Under the pieces are notes generated by a model. It saw only the letters and a program-made list of their open reading frames with translations. It made no database searches and was not told the origin of the DNA. Of a stretch of DNA of 17,482 bases, positions 6,477-12,852 are shown piece after piece. A program made the translations under genes and the position numbers. Every line of letters begins with the position of its first letter. The stretch's first letter is position 1. The stretch is from JAUSIK01 sp964362915 (GTDB taxonomy: Archaea > Nanobdellota > Nanobdellia > Pacearchaeales > GW2011-AR1): contig CAYIGH010000018.1 of NCBI GenBank assembly GCA_964362915.1, positions 1-17,482 on the forward strand. Direction: 5' to 3'.

Positions 6477-7397
6477 TTAGTATTCCTCTAATTTTTTTTT
6501 CCATAACTCATCTATATCTTTTTTAGTCTTTCTCTCAATTTCATCAACTTCTGATTTTAGACCTATTCTTTCAAGTTCTTTTTTTACTAATTCAAATCTA
6601 TCCCATTCTGGCGGACCATCACTCTTACTCCCTACATGTCTCAAAATTCTTGTTAAGTGAACATTAATAAATGCAGGTAAATCATTTTCTAACTCTTTAA
6701 CATAATGCATAATTGTCCAAGGATCATCTGCTATCTCTACTGCTTTAATACCAAATCCATCAACAATAGTAGTACACTCCCATTCTCTTCTTACATTCTT
6801 CTTTGTTAAGACTGATAGATCATTATCTTCACAAACGAAAAGAATAGGCAATCTATGTTTGCTATGCCCTGCAAATCCCAAAGCTCCTAAAACATATCCC
6901 TCTTCTACAGAAGCATCTCCCATTATACATAATCCATATTCTCTGTTTTCTCCATTTCTGTAATTAGCGGCAAAGATTCTGCCGATTCCAAATGGCACCT
7001 GCGTGCCCATGAACCCATCATGACCATACATCTTTATTTTCGGAGAATGAATAGAGGCAGAACCTCCCATTCCACCAGCACAGCCTGTTGGTCTATGTAA
7101 CATCTCATCTACAAGATTCTTTAGATCCCCTCCAAATGCAATATAATAACCATGTGCCCTATGTTGCGCAAATATGGAAGGATTTTTCTTTCCATAGGAA
7201 ACAGCCAATGCAGCCGCTACTGCCTCGCTTCCTACGGATAAATAAACTGGCATTTTTTCAAAATCCGCATCAAAAACGTCAGCCACATTATATTCGAATG
7301 TTTTAATAACACACATTATTTTAAAAAGCTCTAAATTTTCTTCTTTAGAGAATTTTTCTGATAATCCAGCCATAACTCCAAAATCAAATGACCTCAT
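6477..7397 (-). CDS. Thiamine diphosphate enzyme, E1-alpha-type subunit
   Basis: The 306-residue protein matches the alpha subunit of E1 enzymes (PdhA/AcoA type). Visible are an opening helix resembling the RxFE segment, VGSEAVAAALA where the family has GQEA, the AQHRAHGYYIAFGG loop, TGCAGGMGGSASIH, and the thiamine diphosphate/Mg2+ motif GDASVEEG...CEDND (usual GDG...ENN; the metal-ligand Asn is kept). The loop ILRHVGSKSDGPPEW near the C-terminus replaces the RYHGHSxSD loop. It supplies the diphosphate half of the site, with the beta subunit the other half. A TATTTATA-like box 29 nt upstream drives the pair. It is shorter than mitochondrial E1-alpha but normal for prokaryotic ones. Transketolase is less likely because the motifs are of the E1 type. 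Confidence 0.87.
   Translation of the reverse strand: MRSFDFGVMAGLSEKFSKEENLELFKIMCVIKTFEYNVADVFDADFEKMPVYLSVGSEAVAAALAVSYGKKNPSIFAQHRAHGYYIAFGGDLKNLVDEMLHRPTGCAGGMGGSASIHSPKIKMYGHDGFMGTQVPFGIGRIFAANYRNGENREYGLCIMGDASVEEGYVLGALGFAGHSKHRLPILFVCEDNDLSVLTKKNVRREWECTTIVDGFGIKAVEIADDPWTIMHYVKELENDLPAFINVHLTRILRHVGSKSDGPPEWDRFELVKKELERIGLKSEVDEIERKTKKDIDELWKKKLEEY
6485..6488 (-). promoter_or_regulatory. Ribosome-binding site of the E1-beta gene
   Basis: GAGG on the minus strand lies 8 nt before the E1-beta ATG, within the last codons of the alpha gene. It supports this start and internal initiation in a bicistronic mRNA. Confidence 0.5.
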
Positions 7398-7418
7398 TTT
7401 AATCGTCAGAAATAATCA

Positions 7419-7426
7419 TATATAAA
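7419..7426 (-). promoter_or_regulatory. TATA box of the E1 alpha/beta operon
   Basis: TTTATATA on the minus strand starts 29 nt before the alpha ATG, inside the 41-base gap after the kinase gene. It indicates that the E1 pair can be transcribed separately from the upstream kinase and is leaderless. Confidence 0.6.
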
Positions 7427-7438
7427 GATTATTATAGA

Positions 7439-8008
7439 TTAGTTCAATAATATTTTTTCTATTTTCTCAATAAAGCTGTCCATTCCTTTTGCTACTTTAT
7501 TCCAATAAACCCTATTTTCCTCGCTATGATAAGTTATATATGAGACAAAATCCTGTCCAGGAAATTTAAAATCAATATTGATATCTTCCCATAATGATTT
7601 TATCCTGTGATAAACTTTTGGGTCATTTGGTTTAGAGATCAAGCCATCGCTTTTTGGTCTAGTTTTCATTCTTCTTTGTGCTTCTTTTTCAGAACAAATA
7701 CATTCTATTATTACAACATTTTTTCCAAAACAAGAAGCGATTCCATAAAGTTGATTTCTTCTTGCAATTTGTCTGTGGCCGGCAAGAATTATAACGCTCA
7801 TTCCACTATTTAGATAGGCCGCGCTCATTCTATCTATCTTGCGATTTATGTCATCTTGCTTCTGTGGCATTTTTTTCATCCCAGCTTTTCTTCTCAATTC
7901 ATTCTGGTCAATTAATATATGATTATCTAGATTTTTAGCGAGTTTTTCTGCGCTTGTCTGTTTGCCTGTTGCTGGCAGACCTGCAAGTAAAATTAGATGA
8001 TTTTGCAT
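7439..8008 (-). CDS. P-loop kinase-like ATPase (AAA_33 / APS-kinase-like)
   Basis: The 189-residue protein starts with a P-loop, ILLAGLPATGKQTSAEKLA (6-24), followed by an acceptor-like ILIDQNELRR stretch, a SVIILAGH strand, and a lid-like basic region ERRMKTRP near residue 120. This layout is that of small P-loop phosphotransferases such as APS kinase, polynucleotide kinase and seryl-tRNA kinase. In the Walker A motif the residue after Lys16 is Gln17 rather than Ser/Thr, with Thr18 next. This is unusual because that hydroxyl normally binds Mg2+. The substrate cannot be read from the sequence. A small metabolite of the surrounding sugar pathway is possible. It has its own TATA box and lies between the Nudix-like gene and the E1 pair on the same strand. 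Confidence 0.75.
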   Translation of the reverse strand: MQNHLILLAGLPATGKQTSAEKLAKNLDNHILIDQNELRRKAGMKKMPQKQDDINRKIDRMSAAYLNSGMSVIILAGHRQIARRNQLYGIASCFGKNVVIIECICSEKEAQRRMKTRPKSDGLISKPNDPKVYHRIKSLWEDINIDFKFPGQDFVSYITYHSEENRVYWNKVAKGMDSFIEKIEKILLN

Positions 8009-8026
8009 AGAGTATTCTATATTCCA

Positions 8027-8034
8027 TATTTAAA
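8027..8034 (-). promoter_or_regulatory. TATA box of the kinase gene
   Basis: TTTAAATA on the minus strand begins 26 nt before the ATG at 8008, with more A/T just upstream (to 8038). Spacing is consistent with a leaderless transcript. Confidence 0.5.
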
Positions 8035-8039
8035 TAAAT

Positions 8040-8059
8040 TTCTATAGGCTTTTATAGAA
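8040..8059 (-). repeat. Short inverted repeat after the Nudix-like gene
   Basis: TTCTATA (8040-8046) and TATAGAA (8053-8059) are perfect inverted arms around a 6-base loop, immediately downstream of the Nudix-like stop codon at 8063 on the minus strand. It may stabilise or end that transcript. A related sequence sits at 1721-1740 between two other genes. Confidence 0.35.
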
Positions 8060-8062
8060 TAT

Positions 8063-8791
8063 CTATTTAGCATTCCAGACTTTATCAGAATGTTCGAAAT
8101 CGTTATCATAATCTGAATATAACTCTCTCACACCATTATTTAATCTGCTCAATCTAATCTCTTCGGGATATGGAATTTTGCTATCTAAAAAATAGTTTAA
8201 AATCGGGGCTGTGGCATGAGCAGTAGAGAATTCTCCGGCCATCTCTAATTGTCTAGGATTATAAATTCCAACGAATCCTTCAGTGAAAAATCTTCTGCCA
8301 GCGTTTATATTATATTTAACGCATTCAAAAACCTCCTGAGAAACTTCTGCACCAAAAACGCTATGAATAGATGGGTATATAGTATCTGCCTTTAATAGGA
8401 TAACTGGATTTTTTTCTTCTGGCATCCATTTAAATATTCTAGTAATGTCCTTAGCTTGAATAAAAACATCATCATAAGGTTTTATATTGTTCAAAATACC
8501 TTCCTGAATTAATTTAATATCTTCAATATTTGCCCAATTTATAGGCCTGCCTTTCCAATCAACATTTTTATCTCTAAAATTAATCTCTTCTTCTACTTCT
8601 CTCTTTAAAACATCATAAGGCCCTTTATTCCTTTCAGATAATTTGGGATTTCCTCCAAGCAGATTTGGTTTGCTAGAATAAATTATTCTTGGATAACCTC
8701 CATCATATCCGCTAAGGATAACTTCTCCCTCTCTTTTGGGAGAATAAACAAACATCACGCTTGGATGTGTGCGAAGGATTTTTCTTTCCAT
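8063..8791 (-). CDS. Nudix-like hydrolase, GGN subfamily, copy 1
   Basis: The 242-residue protein has a beta strand (VMFVYSPKREGEVILSGYD), then LLGGN (44-48) and KREVEEEIN (63-71). This matches a Nudix box in which REVEEE is intact but the upstream Gx5E part is replaced by GGN with a longer spacer. Nudix enzymes hydrolyse a nucleoside diphosphate linked to another moiety, such as a sugar nucleotide. Beyond the box it shares much with the protein at 11030-11728: SVF...FE.V..N....EGF.. and a late A.A.PIL segment, so the two are paralogues of one family roughly twice the size of a minimal Nudix domain. It is divergent from a HAD gene. A TATA box 29 nt upstream supports the ATG. Function is inferred only from the partial box. 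Confidence 0.6.
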   Translation of the reverse strand: MERKILRTHPSVMFVYSPKREGEVILSGYDGGYPRIIYSSKPNLLGGNPKLSERNKGPYDVLKREVEEEINFRDKNVDWKGRPINWANIEDIKLIQEGILNNIKPYDDVFIQAKDITRIFKWMPEEKNPVILLKADTIYPSIHSVFGAEVSQEVFECVKYNINAGRRFFTEGFVGIYNPRQLEMAGEFSTAHATAPILNYFLDSKIPYPEEIRLSRLNNGVRELYSDYDNDFEHSDKVWNAK

Positions 8792-8810
8792 TATTTTATT
8801 CTTTTGGCCA

Positions 8811-8822
8811 TCTTTATAAAGA
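8811..8822 (-). promoter_or_regulatory. Palindromic TATA box of the Nudix-like gene
   Basis: TCTTTATAAAGA is a perfect 12-base palindrome. Its TTTATAAA core starts 29 nt before the ATG at 8791. An identical 12-mer at 8852-8863 serves the divergent HAD gene. Confidence 0.6.
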
Positions 8823-8851
8823 TTTGTATCCCAATCCGATAACTATCATAA

Positions 8852-8863
8852 TCTTTATAAAGA
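8852..8863 (+). promoter_or_regulatory. Palindromic TATA box of the HAD gene
   Basis: This is the same 12-mer, TCTTTATAAAGA, with its core 30 nt before the ATG at 8884. It supports that ATG as the start of a leaderless mRNA and rules against the longer open frame beginning at 8761, which would include both promoters and part of the opposing gene. Confidence 0.6.
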
Positions 8864-8883
8864 ATTTTCTAATTATTAATATA

Positions 8884-9540
8884 ATGATTTCGCTATTCGT
8901 TAATATAAAATCAGTCGGATTTGATTTAGATAATACTTTATATAAAAATAATCCGGAAATAGATGACAGAATTGTAATAGAAATAGCAAAAAAGATTTTA
9001 GAATATAAACCGGAACTTGGTAGCATCGAGAATGCGCGAGAGCTTTGTGATAGGCTATATATAGAAACTGGTAGCAGGACACAATCTTTAAGGAATCTAG
9101 GGTTTAAAAATGCGGGAGAAGTTGTATATGAATGCATGGAAAGAGCGGATTTTGTTGATTTAATCAAGCTTGATAAAGAAGTAGTAAATTTAATAAATGA
9201 AATTCGCAATAAATATTCTACATTTTTAATAACATCTACTGTTAGCGATATGGCTATTAAGAGATTAAGAAAAATAGGTTTACATGAAGGTTTATTTGAT
9301 TATACTTTATTTGGAGAGAGTGCTATGCCAAATAAAAAAATTGATAGCTCAATTTTTTCATATTTTTTAAAACAATCAAGATATCTCCCCCACGAACATG
9401 TTTATATCGGCGATAATCTAAAAGGAGACATACTTCCTGCAAAGTCTTTAGGAATTAAAACAATAGCAGTTGGAAAAGACATTTCACAAGCAGATTATTC
9501 AGTTAAAGAAATTTATGATGTAAGAGAATTATTATTGTAA
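8884..9540 (+). CDS. HAD-superfamily hydrolase (subfamily IA phosphatase)
   Basis: From the ATG at 8884 the product is 218 residues. It has the four HAD motifs in order: VGFDLDNTLY (11-20, Asp14 nucleophile and Asp16 acid/base), LITSTV (115-120, motif II Thr/Ser), Lys151/Lys152 (motif III) and YIGDNLKGDI (174-183, motif IV acidic residues). A helical cap lies between motifs I and II, as in subfamily I enzymes that dephosphorylate small phosphosugars, phosphoglycolate or nucleotides. The substrate is unknown. In this setting a sugar phosphate fits, but the short histidinol-phosphatase/GmhB type is not indicated. It is divergent from the Nudix-like gene and convergent with the unknown gene ending at 9552, with an 11-base gap. 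Confidence 0.85.
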   Translation: MISLFVNIKSVGFDLDNTLYKNNPEIDDRIVIEIAKKILEYKPELGSIENARELCDRLYIETGSRTQSLRNLGFKNAGEVVYECMERADFVDLIKLDKEVVNLINEIRNKYSTFLITSTVSDMAIKRLRKIGLHEGLFDYTLFGESAMPNKKIDSSIFSYFLKQSRYLPHEHVYIGDNLKGDILPAKSLGIKTIAVGKDISQADYSVKEIYDVRELLL

Positions 9541-9551
9541 CTATCCTTAAT

Positions 9552-10085
9552 TCAACTAAATAATCTTTGATTCTGCAAAGAACCTGTAAGATGGAATTCT
9601 ATTCTATAATCTCTTGCAATTTGTTCTAGTCTTTTAGGAGCAGAGAATGTTTGATTCATACCGTTTATTCCGTATCCTCTTAAATAGCCTGTTGTTATAA
9701 ATATTTTAGGAATAGCTCTTTTTTCATAAGAATTAGAACATTTATTATCAAAGAAGAAAGCATCCCAGAAATCTTTAACTTTAGAATTATATATAATATC
9801 TTTCTCTTTTGAAATTTTCAATTTTTCTAAGGATTTTTCCAATTCATTCATCTTTATTTCAGGGTCATCTAAACTTGAGATTAAGTCAAAATTTATTTCT
9901 CCGTTCTTTAATTTTTCTAAGACATTTAATTCAATATTAGTTCCAACAACTAAAATTTTATCAGAACTAAGAACATTAGCTAAATAAGGATCAGAATATA
10001 AAATGTTAATGCAATCTTCATCGACATAATTACTCAATTTATTTTTCTCTTTTTCTACTTCTTTTTTTAAAATACTATAATGCAT
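9552..10085 (-). CDS. Protein of unknown function (177 aa)
   Basis: I do not recognise this family. The first 25 residues are a charged helix (KKEVEKEKNKL). A strand-like DKILVVGTNIELNVLEKL follows near 42-59. The middle part is Lys/Glu-rich and may be coiled. The C-terminal third looks most folded, with PKIFITTGYLRGYGINGMN, then APKRLEQIARDYRIEFHLTGS and an end in NQRLFS. No signal peptide, membrane segment or metal motif is evident. It lies between a HAD and an IMPase-family gene and has a weak TTTTTAAT box 29 nt upstream of its ATG. Codon use is like its neighbours. The ITTGYLRGYG and FHLTG stretches might form a ligand site, but no activity can be assigned. Confidence 0.65.
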   Translation of the reverse strand: MHYSILKKEVEKEKNKLSNYVDEDCINILYSDPYLANVLSSDKILVVGTNIELNVLEKLKNGEINFDLISSLDDPEIKMNELEKSLEKLKISKEKDIIYNSKVKDFWDAFFFDNKCSNSYEKRAIPKIFITTGYLRGYGINGMNQTFSAPKRLEQIARDYRIEFHLTGSLQNQRLFS

Positions 10086-10106
10086 ATTTTAGTTAACATG
10101 ATTATT

Positions 10107-10114
10107 ATTAAAAA
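10107..10114 (-). promoter_or_regulatory. Weak TATA-like box of the 177-aa gene
   Basis: TTTTTAAT on the minus strand starts 29 nt before the ATG at 10085. It is a poor match but sits at the standard distance. Confidence 0.3.
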
Positions 10115-10165
10115 TCTTTTGAAAGAGAGTTCTTTAGCAATTCTATATATTATTTAACAATAATC

Positions 10166-10175
10166 TTTTTATATA
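10166..10175 (+). promoter_or_regulatory. TATA box of the second IMPase-family gene
   Basis: TTTTTATATA begins 29 nt before the ATG at 10195, predicting a leaderless transcript for the IMPase-family gene. Confidence 0.6.
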
Positions 10176-10194
10176 GCGATTTAGTTCATAAAAA

Positions 10195-11049
10195 ATGACT
10201 GAAGAAATAGAACAAATAGGGCTAAGTGCATTAAGAAAAGCATATAATGTAATTTTCAGTTTAGGAGAATCTGGAAAAAATAAAGTTAGAAATAACATTC
10301 ACGGCGAGATATCTTTATTAGCAGATATAGAAGCAGAAAAAGCAGTTCTAGATACACTGAAAGAATACAATTTACCTATAAGAATTATATCGGAAGAGCA
10401 CGATATAATTAATTTATCTAATAATCCAAAATTTCTCGGCATTTTAGATGGTTTGGATGGCACAAAAGAATATGAAACAAAAGGCCCAAATGGCAGATAC
10501 GGAACAATGTTCGGTATTTTCAATGGAATAAACCCAAATTATTCTGATTACATATTCTCAGGAATAATAGAGCACCCCACAAGAAAATTATTCTATGCAG
10601 TAAAAAATAAAGGGGCCTTCATTATAGAAAATAATTCAAAAAATAAAATAAAAACATCAAATAAAAAAGAATTAAGTAAGGAAACTATAATTTATTATCA
10701 TAAAGATGCAGAAAAAAAATTTAATGTTGATAATAGTTATAGGAAGCTATTATCAGAATTTAAAAAATTTAATTTTACAGATATGTACGCTGCCCAAACA
10801 AAGTATATAGATATTGCTTCCGGGAAAGCTGATTTAGCATTAGAATTTACACGAAAAAGAAATTTAGAAATTGCAGTAGGCTTTGGATTAATAAAAGAAG
10901 CAGGAGGGTCTACATTAGATATAAATGGCCGAGATTTAGGGCAAAATAGATATTTTAAATTTGGCTATAATAAAGAAGATCATAAAACTCTTCTTGTAGC
11001 CGCAACAAAAGAGCTGGCACTATCTATAATCAATCGCCAGTATAAGTAG
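10195..11049 (+). CDS. Inositol-monophosphatase-family protein, second copy
   Basis: The 284-residue protein has the metal motifs SEEHD (66-70) and ILDGLDGTKEY (83-93) of the IMPase superfamily. In the third motif, WDxAAG becomes LEIAVG (224-229), so the usual Asp ligand is Glu225 and the Trp is gone. The rest of that helix, GLIKEAGGSTLD, is normal. It is therefore more diverged than the copy at 806-1675 and not closely similar to it outside the motifs. Likely substrates are small phosphorylated sugars or nucleotides. The substitution could alter metal affinity or specificity. It starts under its own TATA box and overlaps the convergent Nudix-like gene by 20 bases at the 3' ends. Confidence 0.82.
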   Translation: MTEEIEQIGLSALRKAYNVIFSLGESGKNKVRNNIHGEISLLADIEAEKAVLDTLKEYNLPIRIISEEHDIINLSNNPKFLGILDGLDGTKEYETKGPNGRYGTMFGIFNGINPNYSDYIFSGIIEHPTRKLFYAVKNKGAFIIENNSKNKIKTSNKKELSKETIIYYHKDAEKKFNVDNSYRKLLSEFKKFNFTDMYAAQTKYIDIASGKADLALEFTRKRNLEIAVGFGLIKEAGGSTLDINGRDLGQNRYFKFGYNKEDHKTLLVAATKELALSIINRQYK

Positions 11050-11728
11050 GAATTTTATATTCAAACTCATTAGTATAATCTAAAATTGAATTTCTAGGTT
11101 TCCCAATATGTTTTATCTTTACATTATAAGGGTTAGGAATTACAACATTTTTATAATCTGATAAAATGCATGGTACTGCCCACGCGCATAAGATTCTGCC
11201 TTCTCTAATATCTTTTAAGTTACATATAGTAGCAAAGCCCTCATTTTTTATGTTTTTATCTTCATTTAGATTTCTCCTTACCAATTCAAAAATATTTTGT
11301 TTTATCTTTGAAACAAACACACTCTGTAAAGCATCGAATTCTGCTCTTTTTTCAAAAGATGGGAAACTACAAAGATAATCTCTATAAGGTACAATATTAG
11401 AGATTATTTCATTTTTAATTAGTAATATGTCGCCTTCGCTTGCGAATGATTTTATCTCTTGAGGTGGCTGCCAGTCTCCTATTACATCCTTCAAACTTGC
11501 TTTCCTATCATTTATGTACTCTTGATTAGAAGATAATTCTTGGTTAATTTCTCTTAATAATATCTCCAAAGGAGACTTATCTTTTTTTTCGTGGTTTCCT
11601 CCTATTAAGTTTATAGCTCCTCTAAAACATTTTGTAGGATAGGTTTCATCATATCTACTAACTAAAAATTCTCCTGTTTTCTCTGCTTCTATAATCACTA
11701 CACCAACATGATGCCTAATTTTTCTCAT
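11030..11728 (-). CDS. Nudix-like hydrolase, GGN subfamily, copy 2
   Basis: From the ATG at 11728 the protein has 232 residues: a strand HHVGVVIIEAEKTGEFLVSRYD, then NLIGGN (40-45) and LLREINQEL (57-65). This is the same plan as the protein at 8063-8791 (LLGGN then KREVEEEI), and both share SVF...F.LV..N, an EGF.. strand and a PIL/PCIL segment near the end. The Nudix box is weaker here: REINQE instead of REUxEE, with no Glu at the upstream position. Catalysis of a sugar-nucleotide or NDP-linked substrate is possible, but so is binding without hydrolysis. I prefer ATG 11728 to the TTG three codons upstream because the TATA box is 29 nt before it. It is convergent with the second IMPase gene. 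Confidence 0.55.
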   Translation of the reverse strand: MRKIRHHVGVVIIEAEKTGEFLVSRYDETYPTKCFRGAINLIGGNHEKKDKSPLEILLREINQELSSNQEYINDRKASLKDVIGDWQPPQEIKSFASEGDILLIKNEIISNIVPYRDYLCSFPSFEKRAEFDALQSVFVSKIKQNIFELVRRNLNEDKNIKNEGFATICNLKDIREGRILCAWAVPCILSDYKNVVIPNPYNVKIKHIGKPRNSILDYTNEFEYKIPTYTGD

Positions 11729-11749
11729 AACCACCAAATAAATATCTAA

Positions 11750-11757
11750 TATATAAA
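11750..11757 (-). promoter_or_regulatory. TATA box of the second Nudix-like gene
   Basis: TTTATATA on the minus strand starts 29 nt before ATG 11728. It decides the start in favour of that ATG over the upstream TTG at 11737. Confidence 0.6.
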
Positions 11758-11809
11758 TTAATATGTTAGTAAATTATAAGAAATAAATATAGAACAAACT
11801 TCAATAAGA

Positions 11810-11817
11810 TTTAAGTA
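11810..11817 (+). promoter_or_regulatory. TATA-like box of the epimerase/radical SAM operon
   Basis: TTTAAGTA begins 29 nt before the ATG at 11839 and probably drives the plus-strand run of epimerase and the two radical SAM genes. Confidence 0.45.
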
Positions 11818-11838
11818 TAGTTCTTTAATAATTTTAAC

Positions 11839-12846
11839 ATGTCGTTTTACAAAAATAAGAATGTTTTAGTCGCGGGAGGAACAGGGCTTATAGGCGTCCC
11901 TTTAGTGAAAAATCTAATAGGGGGAGGCGCTAAAGTTAGAATCGCTTCTCTTGATGACAAATCAAGAGCTCATCCAGAAACAGAATTTTTCCAAGTTGAT
12001 TTGCAAGAATATAGAAATTGTTTAAATGTTTGTAAAGATATGGATTATGTTTTTAATCTTCTTTGTATAAAAGGCTCTCCAAAAATAAATAAAGAAAAAC
12101 CGGCAAGTTTTTTCGAGCCAATGATATTATTTAATACAAATCTTTTAAGGGCTGCAAGAGATATGAATGTACAACATTATCTTTTTTCAAGTACTTATGG
12201 CGTCTATCCAAGCGCAGAAGTTTATGATGACTCTATTGATGTGTTAAGAGTTCCTCTTGCTGAAAATGATTTTTTCACAGGCCTTGCAAAAAGAGTAGGC
12301 GAAGCACAAGTAAGAACGTATAAAATTGAATATGGTTTGGATAATATCTCAATTGTTCGCCCCTCTAATACTTATGGGCCCTTCGATAATTTCAATCCAG
12401 ATAGCTCAATGGTAATTCCTTCTTTAATAAGAAAAATCTTAGAAAGAGAAGAGCCAATAACAATTTGGGGAGATGGTTTTCAAGTAAGGGATTTTATTTA
12501 TTCAGATGATGTCGCAAAAGGAATGATGCTTGTAATGGAAAAGAATCCTGGCGTGGAAAATCCGGTAAATTTAGGTTCTGGCCTTAAAAATACAATAAAA
12601 GATGTTATAGAAATAATATTAAGTAATGCAGATATCAGGCCAGAAATAATTTATGACACAACAAAAAATTATGGCGATAAAATAAGAACAATGGATATTT
12701 CCCGTGCAATTTCCTTCGGATTTAAACCTAAAATATCTTTAGAAGAAGGAATAAAAAATACTATGGATTGGTATAGAGAAAATAAAAATATCTTAGATAG
12801 GCGTTTTGATATTTTTAGGGAAAGATATATAAGTAGAGATATATAG
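11839..12846 (+). CDS. Extended SDR: NAD(P)-dependent sugar-nucleotide epimerase/reductase
   Basis: The 335-residue protein is an extended short-chain dehydrogenase of the GDP-fucose synthase/UDP-sugar epimerase group. It has the Rossmann loop VAGGTGLIGVPLV (11-23), SSTYGVYPSAE (117-127), RPSNTYGPFDNF (174-185) and the C-terminal WGDGFQVRDFIYSDDVAKG that binds the sugar nucleotide. The active-site YxxxK is replaced by TGLAK (147-151): Lys151 is kept but the catalytic Tyr is Thr147. A nearby Tyr (120 or 123) might compensate, or the reaction may differ. Length is normal. It is the first gene of a plus-strand operon, 6 nt from the first radical SAM gene. GDP-sugar substrates are favoured by the nucleotidyltransferases upstream, but this is inference. 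Confidence 0.87.
   Translation: MSFYKNKNVLVAGGTGLIGVPLVKNLIGGGAKVRIASLDDKSRAHPETEFFQVDLQEYRNCLNVCKDMDYVFNLLCIKGSPKINKEKPASFFEPMILFNTNLLRAARDMNVQHYLFSSTYGVYPSAEVYDDSIDVLRVPLAENDFFTGLAKRVGEAQVRTYKIEYGLDNISIVRPSNTYGPFDNFNPDSSMVIPSLIRKILEREEPITIWGDGFQVRDFIYSDDVAKGMMLVMEKNPGVENPVNLGSGLKNTIKDVIEIILSNADIRPEIIYDTTKNYGDKIRTMDISRAISFGFKPKISLEEGIKNTMDWYRENKNILDRRFDIFRERYISRDI
12824..12833 (+). promoter_or_regulatory. Possible internal TATA box before the first radical SAM gene
   Basis: GATATATAAG lies inside the last codons of the epimerase gene and starts 29 nt before the ATG at 12853. It might give the radical SAM genes an extra promoter. Chance is possible in such AT-rich coding sequence. Confidence 0.3.
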
Positions 12847-12852
12847 AAAAAA

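Noticed and set aside
5517..7397. Split archaeal transketolase
   Set aside because: Two-subunit archaeal transketolases exist, but the loops here (HRAHG, TGCAGGMGGS, SKSDGPPEW, GPVASASHHG, APSTPKEY) match the E1 alpha/beta type better.
8761..8883. Upstream extension of the HAD frame beginning at an ATG at 8761
   Set aside because: It would cover both divergent TATA boxes and overlap the Nudix-like gene. The extra 41 residues do not resemble HAD proteins, and the ATG at 8884 has a TATA box 30 nt upstream.
11729..11737. TTG start three codons upstream for the second Nudix-like gene
   Set aside because: The ATG at 11728 fits the 29 nt TATA spacing and TTG starts are rarer.
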